A stretch of DNA of 64,000 bases from Streptomyces sp. NBC_00536 (GTDB taxonomy: Bacteria; Actinomycetota; Actinomycetes; Streptomycetales; Streptomycetaceae). Position numbers and translations under genes: made by a program. Below, piece by piece: positions 38,455-47,251 of this stretch; position 1 is the stretch's first letter, and every line of letters begins with the position of its first letter. The notes below the pieces were generated by a model. That model was not told where the DNA came from and searched no databases. It was given only the letters and a program-made list of their open reading frames with translations. The stretch spans positions 5,084,001 through 5,148,000 of the forward strand of contig NZ_CP107819.1 in assembly GCF_036346295.1 (NCBI RefSeq). Reading direction: 5' to 3'.

Positions 38455-39096
38455 GTGAGCTGTTCCTCTCCCTCCCCGACCCGAGTCGTCCTGCTGACCG
38501 GTCCGTCGGGCTCCGGAAAATCCTCGCTGGCCGCGCGCTCCGGGCTGCCCGTGCTGCGCCTCGACGACTTCTACAAAGAGGGCGACGACCCCAGCCTGCC
38601 GCTGGTGGAAGGCAGCTCCGACATCGACTGGGACTCGCCGCTGTCCTGGGACACCGACGCGGCGGTCGCGGCCGTCGCCGAGCTGTGCGCGGGCGGCCGG
38701 ACCGAGGTGCCGGTGTACGACATCGCCACCAGCTCGCGGACCGGCTCCGAGACCCTCGACATAGCGCGCACCCCGCTGTTCATCGCGGAGGGCATCTTCG
38801 CCGCGGACATCGTGGCCCGGTGCCAGGAGCTGGGCCTGCTGGCCGACGCGATCTGTCTGCGCGGGCGGCCCGCGACCACCTTCCGGCGGCGCCTCGCGCG
38901 CGATCTGCGGGAGGGCCGCAAGTCGGTGCCGTTCCTGCTGCGCAGGGGCTGGCGGCTGATGCGGGCCGAGCGCGGGATCGTGGCGCGGCACACCGCGCTG
39001 GGCGCGCACGCCTGCGCCCGGGACGAGGCCCTCGGCCGGCTGGCCGCCGCCGCGGCAGGGCGTCACCGTACGACGCGCAGCGGCGCGGCGGCGTAG
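38455..39096 (+). CDS. uridine kinase-like P-loop phosphotransferase
   Basis: This 213-residue protein has a Walker A GPSGSGKSSLAAR at about residues 16-28, the substrate-binding LRLDDFYKEGDDPSLP and the lid-arginine region RRLARDLREGRK. It probably phosphorylates uridine/cytidine or a related small substrate, which suits the nucleoside genes nearby. GTG 38455 is the latest start leaving the P-loop intact; no good ribosome binding site is seen, so the start is uncertain. Confidence 0.82.
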   Translation: MSCSSPSPTRVVLLTGPSGSGKSSLAARSGLPVLRLDDFYKEGDDPSLPLVEGSSDIDWDSPLSWDTDAAVAAVAELCAGGRTEVPVYDIATSSRTGSETLDIARTPLFIAEGIFAADIVARCQELGLLADAICLRGRPATTFRRRLARDLREGRKSVPFLLRRGWRLMRAERGIVARHTALGAHACARDEALGRLAAAAAGRHRTTRSGAAA

Positions 39097-39136
39097 CTCC
39101 GGGTACGTAAAAGCGGCGTAACTCCAGGACGTAAAA

Positions 39137-39182
39137 AACGAGCGGGATCACGCGGACCCCCGGCCGCCTGATCCCGCTCGTT
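39137..39182. terminator. terminator of sigQ with T-run
   Basis: AACGAGCGGGATCA (39137-39150) pairs perfectly with 39169-39182. On the - strand the stem is followed by a run of Ts, giving a classical intrinsic terminator; it also serves the convergent kinase gene. Confidence 0.92.
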
Positions 39183-39247
39183 CCCCCTCCGTGGCCGCCG
39201 TCCCACCCCCGTAGGACGGTCCCCCCGGCCGTGTGGTCTCCGTGGCG

Positions 39248-39955
39248 TTACGCCACCAGCTCCTCGAACGACTCCGCCTCGTCCGCGCCGAAGCTCAGGG
39301 CCTCGTCCTCGCGCAGGCGGCGCAGGGAGCGCCAGATGCTCGACTTGACCGTGCCGACGCTGATGTCCAGGATCTCGGCGATCTCCGGGTCGGTGCGGCC
39401 CTCGTAGTAGCGCAGCACCAGCATCGTGCGCTGCGGCTCCGGGAGGCGGGTCAGGGCCTGCCACAGGACGGCGCGCAGCTCGGTGCCGCGCATCGCGTCC
39501 GTGTCGGAGGCCGTCTCCGGCAGTTCCTCGGTCGGGTACTCGTTCAGCTTGCGGCGGCGCCAGGCGCTGATGTGCAGGTTGGTCATGGTGCGGCGCAGGT
39601 AGCCGCCGACGGCCGCCTTGTCGCTGATCCGGTCCCAGGCGCGGTACGTGGAGAACAGTGCGCTCTGGAGCAGGTCCTCCGCCTCGTGGCGGTCACCGGT
39701 GAGGTGGAAGGCGGTCGCGTAGAGCGAGGCCCGGCGCTGTTCGACGTACGCCGTGAACTCGGCTTCCGCCGTGACCGACGGGACGGGTGCGGCCGCGGGG
39801 GCCACGGAGGGGGCGGAGTACTTCTGTGCGTCGATGGCTACCGTGTGCGCCGGCCGCTGCCGGGCGACGGTGACCGGACGGACACCCGCCCGTCGGTTCA
39901 CATCGTGCAGCCGCGTGACAACCGCGCTGGTCGTGGTGCCGTACAGCGTGTTCAT
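39248..39955 (-). CDS. sigQ: RNA polymerase sigma factor SigQ
   Basis: This 235-residue ECF-type sigma factor has region 2 (FTAYVEQRRASLYATAFHLT, HEAEDLLQSALFSTYRAWDR) and region 4 (LPEPQRTMLVLRYYEGRTDP, VGTVKSSIWRSLRRL). It is divergent from afsQ1, as in S. coelicolor, where sigQ is an AfsQ1 target and restrains antibiotic output. ATG 39955 was chosen over upstream in-frame ATG; the upstream extension is the promoter region. Confidence 0.93.
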   Translation of the reverse strand: MNTLYGTTTSAVVTRLHDVNRRAGVRPVTVARQRPAHTVAIDAQKYSAPSVAPAAAPVPSVTAEAEFTAYVEQRRASLYATAFHLTGDRHEAEDLLQSALFSTYRAWDRISDKAAVGGYLRRTMTNLHISAWRRRKLNEYPTEELPETASDTDAMRGTELRAVLWQALTRLPEPQRTMLVLRYYEGRTDPEIAEILDISVGTVKSSIWRSLRRLREDEALSFGADEAESFEELVA

Positions 39956-40084
39956 CTCGCGCCCCCCGTCGTGGAGTGTGTGTGTCTGCTTCGGTCCCGC
40001 TGGTCCTGCTGGGTCCTGCTGGTCCTGCGTCTTGTGCGTTGGTAGAAGACTGCCCACGGCAGATAACCGGGGTGTCCTTCGACT

Positions 40085-40100
40085 GTCACAGGCCTGTCAC
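40085..40100. promoter_or_regulatory. AfsQ1 binding site between sigQ and afsQ1
   Basis: GTCAC-AGGCCT-GTCAC matches exactly the direct-repeat consensus GTnAC-n6-GTnAC established for AfsQ1 in S. coelicolor. It is 105 bases from the afsQ1 start and 130 from sigQ, in position to control both divergent genes. Confidence 0.85.
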
Positions 40101-40204
40101 AGCCACCTGTGGATGTGCCCGTGGCCGGAGTTCGCCGCAGGTTCGCCGCAGGACGGTCCGCGCGACGGTCGTACGCCGGACGGTCGATGGGACAGAATGA
40201 GCCC

Positions 40205-40882
40205 GTGCCTTTCCTGTTGCTGATCGAGGACGACGACGCCATCCGCACGGCCCTCGAACTCTCCCTGTCACGCCAGGGCCACCGTGTGGCCACCGCGGCG
40301 ACGGGTGAGGACGGCCTGAAACTGCTGCGCGAGCAGCGGCCGGATCTGATCGTGCTGGATGTGATGCTGCCCGGGATCGACGGTTTCGAGGTGTGCCGCC
40401 GGATCCGGCGCACCGACCAGCTGCCGATCATCCTGCTGACCGCGCGCAACGACGACATCGATGTCGTCGTGGGCCTGGAGTCGGGGGCCGACGACTACGT
40501 CGTCAAACCCGTCCAGGGCCGGGTGCTCGACGCCCGGATCCGGGCCGTGCTGCGCCGCGGCGAGCGCGAGGCGACCGATTCGGCGGTCTTCGGCTCGCTG
40601 GTGATCGACCGCGCCGCCATGACCGTGACCAAGAACGGCGAGGACCTCCAGCTCACGCCCACCGAGCTGCGGCTGCTCCTGGAGCTGAGCCGGCGGCCCG
40701 GGCAGGCGCTCTCGCGCCAGCAGCTGCTGCGCCTGGTCTGGGAGCACGACTACCTCGGCGACTCGCGCCTGGTCGACGCGTGCGTCCAGCGGCTGCGCGC
40801 CAAGGTGGAGGAGATCCCCTCCTCGCCGACGCTCATCCGCACCGTGCGCGGCGTCGGCTACCGCCTGGACTCCCCGCAGTGA
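40205..40882 (+). CDS. afsQ1: response regulator AfsQ1
   Basis: This 225-residue OmpR-type regulator has the acidic pair in LLIEDDDAIR, phosphoacceptor Asp in LIVLDVMLPGIDGFEVCRRI, the Lys in DDYVVKPV, and a winged-helix C-terminus (LTPTELRLLLELSRRPGQAL). GTG 40205 gives the length of AfsQ1; an ATG six codons upstream is possible. In S. coelicolor it governs antibiotic production and nitrogen use on minimal medium with glutamate. The stop overlaps afsQ2. Confidence 0.96.
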   Translation: MPFLLLIEDDDAIRTALELSLSRQGHRVATAATGEDGLKLLREQRPDLIVLDVMLPGIDGFEVCRRIRRTDQLPIILLTARNDDIDVVVGLESGADDYVVKPVQGRVLDARIRAVLRRGEREATDSAVFGSLVIDRAAMTVTKNGEDLQLTPTELRLLLELSRRPGQALSRQQLLRLVWEHDYLGDSRLVDACVQRLRAKVEEIPSSPTLIRTVRGVGYRLDSPQ

Positions 40883-42405
40883 TCCGTGCGGCGGCGGTGT
40901 CGCTGCTCGCGGGCCGGCGCTGGACGAGTCTGCGGCTGCGGCTGCTCCTGGTCTTCGCGCTGGTCGCGCTGACGGCGGCCGTCTCGGCGTCGGGGATCGC
41001 GTACTGGCTCAACCGCGAGGCGGTCCTCACCCGTACCCAGGACGCGGCGCTCGGCGACTTCCGGCAGGAGATGCAGAACCGGGCGGCGGCGCTGCCCGCC
41101 GACCCCTCGCAGGAGGAGCTGCAGCGCACCGCCGAGCTGATGGCGGGCAGCAGCCCCGGCTACAGCGTGCTGCTGGTGCGCGAGGGCAAGGACGGGCGCA
41201 AGGTGTTCGGGGCCGCGGGTCCCGACTCCTTCGGGCTGGACGACGTACCGAAGTCCCTGCAACAGGCCGTCAACGACCGGCAGAAGACCACGTCCGCCAA
41301 CAACGCCGAGTACCACATGTACTGGCAGCGTACGACGCCACGGGGCCACCCGTACCTCGTCGGCGGGACGCGGATCGTGGGCGGCGGGCCGACCGGGTAC
41401 ATGTACAAGTCGCTCGCCCAGGAACGGGACGACCTGAACGCGCTGGCCTGGTCGCTGTGCATCGCGACCGGGCTCGCCCTGCTGGGCTCGGCGCTGCTCG
41501 CGCAGGCGGCGGCGCGCACCGTGCTCAAGCCCGTGCAGCGGCTCGGGGACGCGGCGCGCAAGCTCGGCGAGGGCGAGCTGGACACCCGGCTGGAGGTGTC
41601 CGGGACGGACGAACTGGCCGATCTGTCGCACACCTTCAACAAGACGGCCGAGGCGCTGGAGAAGAAGGTCGCCGACATGAGCGCGCGGGAGGAGTCGAGC
41701 CGGCGCTTCGTCGCCGACATGTCGCATGAATTGCGCACTCCGCTGACGGCGTTGACGGCGGTGGCCGAGGTGCTGGAAGAGGAAGCCGACACGCTGGATC
41801 CGATGATCGCACCGGCGGTCGGGCTGGTCGTGAGCGAGACCCGGCGGCTCAACATCCTGGTCGAGAACCTGATGGAGGTCACCCGCTTCGACGCGGGGAC
41901 GGCCCGGCTGGTGCTGGACGACGTCGACGTCGCCGACCAGGTCACGGCCTGCATCGACGCGCGGGCCTGGCTGGACGCGGTGGAACTGGACGCGGAGCGC
42001 GGCATCGTGGCGCGCCTCGACCCGCGCCGCCTCGACGTGATCCTCGCGAACCTGATCGGCAACGCCCTCAAGCACGGCGGCTCGCCGGTGCGGGTCTCGG
42101 TGCGGGTCTCCGACCCCTCGGAGGACCGCTCGGAGGACCGCGAAGAGGGCCTGTCGTGGCTGGTCATCGAGGTCAAGGACAACGGGCCCGGAATCCCCGA
42201 GGAGGTGCTGCCGCACGTCTTCGACCGGTTCTACAAGGCGAGCGCCTCCCGGCCGCGGTCGGACGGCAGCGGGCTGGGCCTGTCCATCGCGGTGGAGAAC
42301 GCCCACATCCAGGGCGGTGACATCACCGCCGCCAACGGGGACGGCGGCGGCGCGGTGTTCACGCTGCGGCTGCCGATGGACCTGGGAGGAGGTGCGGGCG
42401 GATGA
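40879..42405 (+). CDS. afsQ2: sensor histidine kinase AfsQ2
   Basis: This 508-residue kinase has two membrane spans (about residues 20-40 and 190-210) around an extracytoplasmic sensor loop, a HAMP linker, the phosphoacceptor in SHELRTPLTALTAVAEVLEE, and N and G boxes (NLIGNALKHGG, DNGPGIPEEVLPHVFDRFYK, GSGLGLSI). GTG 40879 overlaps the afsQ1 stop. It phosphorylates AfsQ1; the signal is unknown. Confidence 0.96.
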   Translation: MIRAAAVSLLAGRRWTSLRLRLLLVFALVALTAAVSASGIAYWLNREAVLTRTQDAALGDFRQEMQNRAAALPADPSQEELQRTAELMAGSSPGYSVLLVREGKDGRKVFGAAGPDSFGLDDVPKSLQQAVNDRQKTTSANNAEYHMYWQRTTPRGHPYLVGGTRIVGGGPTGYMYKSLAQERDDLNALAWSLCIATGLALLGSALLAQAAARTVLKPVQRLGDAARKLGEGELDTRLEVSGTDELADLSHTFNKTAEALEKKVADMSAREESSRRFVADMSHELRTPLTALTAVAEVLEEEADTLDPMIAPAVGLVVSETRRLNILVENLMEVTRFDAGTARLVLDDVDVADQVTACIDARAWLDAVELDAERGIVARLDPRRLDVILANLIGNALKHGGSPVRVSVRVSDPSEDRSEDREEGLSWLVIEVKDNGPGIPEEVLPHVFDRFYKASASRPRSDGSGLGLSIAVENAHIQGGDITAANGDGGGAVFTLRLPMDLGGGAGG

Positions 42406-43088
42406 GGGATCGCTTCGGACGGATGAGGCGGATGCGCAACGGGCTGCGCAACGGGCTGCTCTTCGGCGTGGCCGCCGCGGGGCTGCTGGCCGGCACGGCA
42501 GGCTGCGGGATCCGGGCCACGACGGTCCCGGTGGACGTCGGGGCGGCGCCCTCGCGGGTCTCCTGCGACACGCCCGCCCAGAACGGCGCGGACGCCCAGG
42601 GCTTCCGGGCCACCGTGCAGCTGGTGTGCGGATCGCAGCTGGTCGGCGTCGACCGGGTGGTTCCGCTCCCGGAGAAGAGCACCGTGCGCGACCCGCTGGC
42701 CCTGGTCGCGCAGGCCCTGCTGGAGGCACTGGAACGGGCGCCGTCCGCGCAGGAGACCGACGCCGGGTTCAGCACGGGGGTGCCGCAGAACCTCGCGGCC
42801 GGTACGGCGCGCCCCGGCGACCCCAAGGGCACGCTGCGCCTGAGCCGCAAGCCGGAGGACCTGCCGCCGATCGCCCTGTCCCAGATCGTGTGCACGCTCG
42901 CGGGCAACGAAGCGGCGGGCCTGGGCGCGGGCCCCGTCACCCTGGGCGGCCCCGACGCGGACCCGCCGCGCACCTGGGAATGCACGGAAGCCGTCCGCGC
43001 CCGCCCGGAATCCATCCCGACCCTGGGCGACGTGGTCAAACCAAGCCGCTCGGCGGCAGCGCCGCCGAGCGCGGGACCAGGGGCGTAA
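42402..43088 (+). CDS. lipoprotein of the afsQ operon
   Basis: This 228-residue protein has a basic start (RDRFGRMRRMRNGLRNG), a hydrophobic stretch and lipobox LLAGTAGC, followed by a globular domain with cysteines in SRVSCDTP, LVCGSQ, QIVCTLAG and TWECTE. ATG overlaps the afsQ2 stop (ATGA). The same gene follows afsQ2 in S. coelicolor, so it is a likely accessory to the sensor kinase in the envelope. Confidence 0.9.
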   Translation: MRDRFGRMRRMRNGLRNGLLFGVAAAGLLAGTAGCGIRATTVPVDVGAAPSRVSCDTPAQNGADAQGFRATVQLVCGSQLVGVDRVVPLPEKSTVRDPLALVAQALLEALERAPSAQETDAGFSTGVPQNLAAGTARPGDPKGTLRLSRKPEDLPPIALSQIVCTLAGNEAAGLGAGPVTLGGPDADPPRTWECTEAVRARPESIPTLGDVVKPSRSAAAPPSAGPGA

Positions 43089-43106
43089 GGGGCCCCGCGG
43101 CGCCGC

Positions 43107-43454
43107 TTACCGCACGCTCCACGCGCTGATCGCGGCGAGCGGGACCTTGAAGGACTCGCCCAGCGCGGCGGGGAGGCTGCTGGAGCCGGAGATGAGCTGG
43201 CAGCCCTGGAGGTGGAGGAAGGCCGGAGGGTAATCGGGGATCTCCCCGGCCTCCCGGGCGAAGTCCTCGGCGAACCGCTCGTCGGGCAGCTCCGCGTCGC
43301 CGAGCCGCCCGGCAAGGCCCGTCGCCCAGTGCCGACGGGCAGCGATGCGACCGGTTATCACCACGCCCTGCGCGACGACCGTGATGCGCGGCCCCTGGCC
43401 CTCCATCTCCGTCCGGTTGATCAGATCGATGAGCAAGTCGTCCCGTGTGGTCAT
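43107..43454 (-). CDS. hypothetical 115-residue protein, weakly GvpU-like
   Basis: The pattern ITVVAQGVVITGRIAARRHW, then an acidic helix and FLHLQGCQLISG, resembles the layout of gas vesicle accessory protein GvpU. The similarity is weak and no other gas vesicle gene is present, so the name is only a pointer. It is convergent with the afsQ lipoprotein gene, 18 bases between stops. ATG 43454. Confidence 0.55.
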   Translation of the reverse strand: MTTRDDLLIDLINRTEMEGQGPRITVVAQGVVITGRIAARRHWATGLAGRLGDAELPDERFAEDFAREAGEIPDYPPAFLHLQGCQLISGSSSLPAALGESFKVPLAAISAWSVR

Positions 43455-43659
43455 GACCGAACCTTAATGATCACGTCGGCGCGCGGAGCCGTGCCAGGGG
43501 CCGGGGGCGGCGACAGCCCCTGGGGACCGCCGGGCGAGGCGATGGTCGTTCTTGCAACGGTCAGCGGAGCGGAGGAAGTTGATGGACTCCGTGTCGACGC
43601 GCCAATCGTGTGGCTGGGCCTCTTCCTGCTACGGTCATCCGTTCGCCAAGGAGGTTGTG

Positions 43660-44517
43660 ATGAATGGATCCCTGCCCATCGCTGCCCACGTGGATCTGCG
43701 CCGTCAGCCGGTGGAAGACGTGCTGGAGCGGGTAGAAGAGGCCCTGCACGTACGACTGGATCGGCAGGCGCTCGTACGCAAGCGCCGTTCCTTGGGAGGC
43801 CCTACGGAGCGGGGTACGTGGGTACGTATCGAGCGGCGGGGATTCGAGCGGATCGGCCAGCAGGGCTGGAACGGGACCGAGGCCGCCGCTGTGCTGCAAG
43901 GGGTCGCGATGCCCGAGTGGTACCAGGGCGTGGCGTGGCGCGAGCCGGGCGAGCCGGTGATGTGGCGCGCGGATGAGCTGGAGCTGCTTGCGTCGCCGTC
44001 TGTCGGCAAGGGCGCCCTGGTGCTCGAAGACCCGGGCCTGCCGGTCGAGTGGTGGGAGACGTTGAACGCCTCGCTGGACGCGCTTGCCTCACAGCAGACA
44101 CCGCGGATCGCGACGCCGGACACGGTGACGATCACGCAGGAGCAGGTGACCCAGACTCTCGGGGCGGTCTTCCCCGGGGTGGCCGACACACAGATCGAGC
44201 GGTGGGCGCCGGCTCATGCGGACCTGACCTGGGCCAACGTGATGGGACCGGAGTTCTCCCTCATCGACTGGGAGGACTGGGGCATGGCGCCCCGGGGCCT
44301 GGACGCGGCAACGCTGTGGGGCAACGCGCTGGCCGTCCCGGGGCTCGCGGACCGCGTCCACCAGGAGCGGCGTGCGGACTTGGAGAGCCGGGACGGCAAG
44401 CTGATGTCGCTGTTCTTCCTGTCGAAGATCGTCGGACCCTACGCGTACGAGGAGGATCCGCTGCTGGCGCCGGCCCGGAAGGAAGCCGAGCGTCTGGTGG
44501 CCGAGCTTCAGCTCTGA
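43660..44517 (+). CDS. APH-fold phosphotransferase
   Basis: This 285-residue protein has the catalytic loop APAHADLTWANVMG (HxD...N, about residues 188-201) and the metal-binding LIDWEDWGMAP, as in aminoglycoside and choline kinase-like enzymes. The N-lobe lacks an obvious drug-kinase signature. ATG 43660 follows a perfect AAGGAGG. It converges with the aldo/keto reductase gene, overlapping by ten bases, and is the first gene of the accessory island. It may phosphorylate the island's peptide or a small molecule, or be a resistance-like kinase; I cannot tell. Confidence 0.82.
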   Translation: MNGSLPIAAHVDLRRQPVEDVLERVEEALHVRLDRQALVRKRRSLGGPTERGTWVRIERRGFERIGQQGWNGTEAAAVLQGVAMPEWYQGVAWREPGEPVMWRADELELLASPSVGKGALVLEDPGLPVEWWETLNASLDALASQQTPRIATPDTVTITQEQVTQTLGAVFPGVADTQIERWAPAHADLTWANVMGPEFSLIDWEDWGMAPRGLDAATLWGNALAVPGLADRVHQERRADLESRDGKLMSLFFLSKIVGPYAYEEDPLLAPARKEAERLVAELQL

Positions 44518-45353
44518 CGGTGTCCATGGAGGGCCCGCACGTACTGACTGACGGCGGAGGCGTCCACCTCCGCGCCCAAGGCCTCGACCAACTGGGCCAG
44601 GTGCCCAGGGTCGTCGGTTCCAACCGCGACCGCAGCAGCGCTCGGCAAGTGGAACGCCGTACGGAATGCCGCCTGCACGCGGGACAACCCATCGTGGGGC
44701 GATCGGAGGAACGGGCGGGGGTCGAACTCCTCCCACACCTTCCTGTGGCCGCCGCCGAAGGGGCTCATGCCCCAGGTCTCTCCCGCCTGCCAGACGGCGC
44801 GCAGGGCGGTTGTGGCGTCGAGGAGGTCGACGCCCACGAGGAACCCGGCCCGGACCATCAAGACGTCCGGGGACGGCAGGTCGTCCACCTGGACCATTCC
44901 GAGCGACCGGGTATCCCAGGAGGCCACACCCCAGACGCGGCACAGACCGTCGCGGGCGGCGTCGGCCAGGGCGGTGCAGGCATGGCCGAGGAGGGCGTGG
45001 CCATCGGCATGGGACAGACCCGCGAGGCTCCGTTCGGGGTTGTGGAGGAGCACGGTGTCAGGTTCCCTGCCGAGTTCGCGGGCCGCTCGCTCAACGGCCA
45101 GTCGCAGCCGGACCGGATCAAGGGAGTGCTCAGCACCTCCGGGGCTTGGGAAGAAGCCCACCTTCGTGGAGAGGGTGAACTTCGGCAGCAGATCGGCGGC
45201 CGTCTCGGCCAGCACCGCGTGAGAGCGGAAGCCGAGGTAGGGAGCCGCAGTGTCCAGGGTGGTGATGCCGAGGTCGAGTGCGGCCGTCAGGATGTCGCGG
45301 TGGTGACGAGACCGGTGTAGGCCGAGGACAAGGCGGGGGTCAGCTCCGTGCAC
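44508..45353 (-). CDS. aldo/keto reductase
   Basis: This 281-residue NADPH-dependent reductase has the tetrad visible: Asp in ITTLDTAAPY with Tyr at its end, Lys in LSTKVGFF, and His in TVLLHNPERS. GTG 45353 has GGAGG five bases ahead and lies inside the 3' end of the oxygenase gene, so the two overlap by 67 bases and are coupled. It probably reduces a carbonyl made by, or acted on alongside, the oxygenase. A longer in-frame start at 45560 is rejected because that part is Arg-rich shadow sequence. Confidence 0.85.
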   Translation of the reverse strand: MHGADPRLVLGLHRSRHHRDILTAALDLGITTLDTAAPYLGFRSHAVLAETAADLLPKFTLSTKVGFFPSPGGAEHSLDPVRLRLAVERAARELGREPDTVLLHNPERSLAGLSHADGHALLGHACTALADAARDGLCRVWGVASWDTRSLGMVQVDDLPSPDVLMVRAGFLVGVDLLDATTALRAVWQAGETWGMSPFGGGHRKVWEEFDPRPFLRSPHDGLSRVQAAFRTAFHLPSAAAVAVGTDDPGHLAQLVEALGAEVDASAVSQYVRALHGHRQS

Positions 45354-46498
45354 AGTTCCTCCTTCAGCAGGTTCTCGGCCAGCTGATCCACGTCCAGGCC
45401 GGTCTTCTCGGTGGCGTCGGCGATATCGACGGGGTGGCCGCTCAGCAGCAGGGTGAGGGCGGGGTACGCCTTGCCTGTGAACGTGAGCTTCTTGCCCGCG
45501 GCGAGCACGTCCACGGTGTCGTGGTGCTGCTCGATCACGGGCTCGAAGTCGGTGACGCACACGACGGCCGCGGGCTTGCCGAACAGGCCGGTTGCCGGGA
45601 CGTGCCGGGCGGCCAGCCGTTCCCGCTCACGGGAATTGAAGAAGGCCTGCGGGGGCAGCTTCGTAGCCATCTCGGCGACAGCGTCGGCCAGGAGCTGCTG
45701 TTGCCCGTCCCACTGGCCGGGGGAGTTCCAGCGGTCCAGGTCGTACCGGAACAGGTCCTGCGTGCGGGCCTGGTCGGCGAGCCAGGCCAGCCAGTTCACG
45801 CCGACGCGCTTCACGATGCCGAAGGTGGCGTGGAGGCTGTAGCCGTCGCCCTGGTCGTGGCGGGTGGCCTGGTGCCAGAAGCCGCGCGGGATGTGCATCA
45901 CGTCGCCGGGCTCCATGACGCCCTGCCACACGATGTCCTCGCTGGGCTCGGCGTTGGGGGCGGAGTCGCGGTACATCGGAACCTTGCGCGAGGTACCGCG
46001 GACTTCCCAGCTCTTGCGGCCGGCGAGCTGGACGATCACGGTGTCGTGGTCGTCCCAGTGGAGCTTGAAGCCGCTGGCGTCCTGGGTGGTCAGGTAGGCG
46101 TTCACCTGCACCAGCTCGCGGGCCCACCACTGGAGGGCGCGGCAAGTGGCTTCCATGGCCGGGTCGAAGAAGTCGACCTCGTCCAGGACCATGGTGCAGC
46201 CCTCGCGCATCAGCCCGCCGACGCGGCGCATGTCGGCCATGGGGATGGCCTGTCCCCGCCGGGTGACGGAGGGGTGGATGTAGCGGCCGGGGTGCAGTTC
46301 GGCCCCGCCCTGGAAGATGCGGAACTGGGGCGTGGTGACGCTGCGGCGCATCACCAGGTCCAGCAGCTTCCTGGGGTTGAGCAGGCGATCGAGCAGAGCA
46401 AGGTCTTCGATCGTTCCCCGGGCGAAAGCGGCTCCGAGTTCACCGGGCCCGTCCCAGCCGAGGGCTTTCTCCAGTGCGGTGACGAAGAGGTGGTCCAC
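45287..46498 (-). CDS. JmjC/cupin-type Fe(II)/2-oxoglutarate oxygenase
   Basis: This 403-residue protein is of the ribosomal-oxygenase (RoxA/NO66-like) type. The iron-binding HxD is in FKLHWDDHDTVIVQLAGRKS (about residue 149) and the distal His in GDVMHIPRGFWHQA. A C-terminal winged-helix-like part follows (TLLLSGHPVDIADATEKTGL). Such enzymes hydroxylate residues in proteins or peptides. The gene immediately upstream encodes a 51-residue peptide, with a hairpin between them, suggesting that peptide is its substrate. ATG 46498 follows a GGAGGAACAC. Confidence 0.85.
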   Translation of the reverse strand: MDHLFVTALEKALGWDGPGELGAAFARGTIEDLALLDRLLNPRKLLDLVMRRSVTTPQFRIFQGGAELHPGRYIHPSVTRRGQAIPMADMRRVGGLMREGCTMVLDEVDFFDPAMEATCRALQWWARELVQVNAYLTTQDASGFKLHWDDHDTVIVQLAGRKSWEVRGTSRKVPMYRDSAPNAEPSEDIVWQGVMEPGDVMHIPRGFWHQATRHDQGDGYSLHATFGIVKRVGVNWLAWLADQARTQDLFRYDLDRWNSPGQWDGQQQLLADAVAEMATKLPPQAFFNSRERERLAARHVPATGLFGKPAAVVCVTDFEPVIEQHHDTVDVLAAGKKLTFTGKAYPALTLLLSGHPVDIADATEKTGLDVDQLAENLLKEELCTELTPALSSAYTGLVTTATS

Positions 46499-46533
46499 GT
46501 GTTCCTCCGGTCGGTGTCATAGCGGGTGAAGGC

Positions 46534-46563
46534 CGGGGGCCCGCTGTGGATGACGGGCCCCCG
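46534..46563. terminator. hairpin between peptide gene and oxygenase gene
   Basis: CGGGGGCCCG (46534-46543) pairs exactly with CGGGCCCCCG (46554-46563) around ten bases. Its place between a small peptide gene and its enzyme gene suggests partial termination that keeps the peptide transcript in excess. Confidence 0.65.
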
Positions 46564-46589
46564 GGTGGTGCTGTGGCGTACTGGCGGGG

Positions 46590-46745
46590 CTACTCCTGCG
46601 GGAGGTTCAGGCCGTCGCGGTTCTCGCCGTCGTCGCCCGCGGAGGTGCCGGTGGAGTCGGACTCCGCCGCCGCAGCGGTAAAGCGGTCCTGGACCTTGAT
46701 CAGGCTCTCGACGCCGATCAGCAGGTCTTCCTTCTGTGCTGCCAT
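46590..46745 (-). CDS. 51-residue candidate precursor peptide
   Basis: The N-terminal half begins MAAQKEDLLIGVESLIKVQD, amphipathic and leader-like, and passes into an Ala stretch. The C-terminal half (STGTSAGDDGENRDGLNLPQ plus Glu) is Ser/Thr/Gly/Asp/Asn-rich and looks like a modifiable core. ATG 46745 has TGGAG six bases upstream; an ATG four codons earlier has a poorly spaced site. There are no Cys, so lanthipeptide or thioether chemistry is excluded; Asp/Asn/Lys hydroxylation by the JmjC enzyme next door would fit. I do not recognise the family. Confidence 0.7.
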   Translation of the reverse strand: MAAQKEDLLIGVESLIKVQDRFTAAAAESDSTGTSAGDDGENRDGLNLPQE

Positions 46746-46903
46746 GTGTGTCTCCATTTCCTGGAAGTCCAGGGCCGACGGGTGCCGGCCCAGCCCCGAT
46801 GGGGCGTGCCTCACCAGCGCCTGGTGATTCCGGGCCGGTGAGGAGACGGGGGTGGCGCGAGGCCACGGATCGCGCGAACTCGGGATTCGTGCCGAAGCGG
46901 TCA

Positions 46904-47203
46904 CTACGCCGCCCCCGGCGCGATGGATGCCGGCCGAAGGGCACGGGCCGACGACGACGTACCGCCACAGCGGGGGCACTCGCACGGTGGGTAGCGGCCG
47001 GGGTTGGAAAGGATGTCGAACGGGTCGCCTTCCAGGACCCGCGTGCTCGGCGACCACGTCCGGCCCGAGTCCCGAGACACCCGGATGCTCATCCGGACGC
47101 GGGGTTCTATGCCCAGGTCAGAGGTCTTTCCGAGGGCCGTTCGCTCTGTGTCAGGAGTGCCCGCCGACTCGTTTAAGGCGGTCGTCCTCGGTCGCTTCGC
47201 CAT
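46904..47203 (-). CDS. hypothetical 99-residue protein with CxCxxC
   Basis: This protein has a polar N-terminus, a middle part with MSIRVSRDSGRTWSPSTRVL and a knuckle PPCECPRCGG near residues 73-82, likely zinc-binding. It is divergent from the XRE/TPR regulator with a 17-bp palindrome between. No clear ribosome binding site precedes ATG 47203. It resembles the small CxxC proteins found opposite such regulators, as at 18726-19100. Confidence 0.6.
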   Translation of the reverse strand: MAKRPRTTALNESAGTPDTERTALGKTSDLGIEPRVRMSIRVSRDSGRTWSPSTRVLEGDPFDILSNPGRYPPCECPRCGGTSSSARALRPASIAPGAA

Positions 47204-47251
47204 GTCCAGAAGGATCGCGATCAGGACGACGGGCCAGAAAGGTCCAGCGGA

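Noticed and set aside
43107..43454. Gas vesicle protein as firm identification
   Set aside because: Only an overall pattern likeness to GvpU is seen and no gvp genes are nearby, so it is kept as hypothetical.
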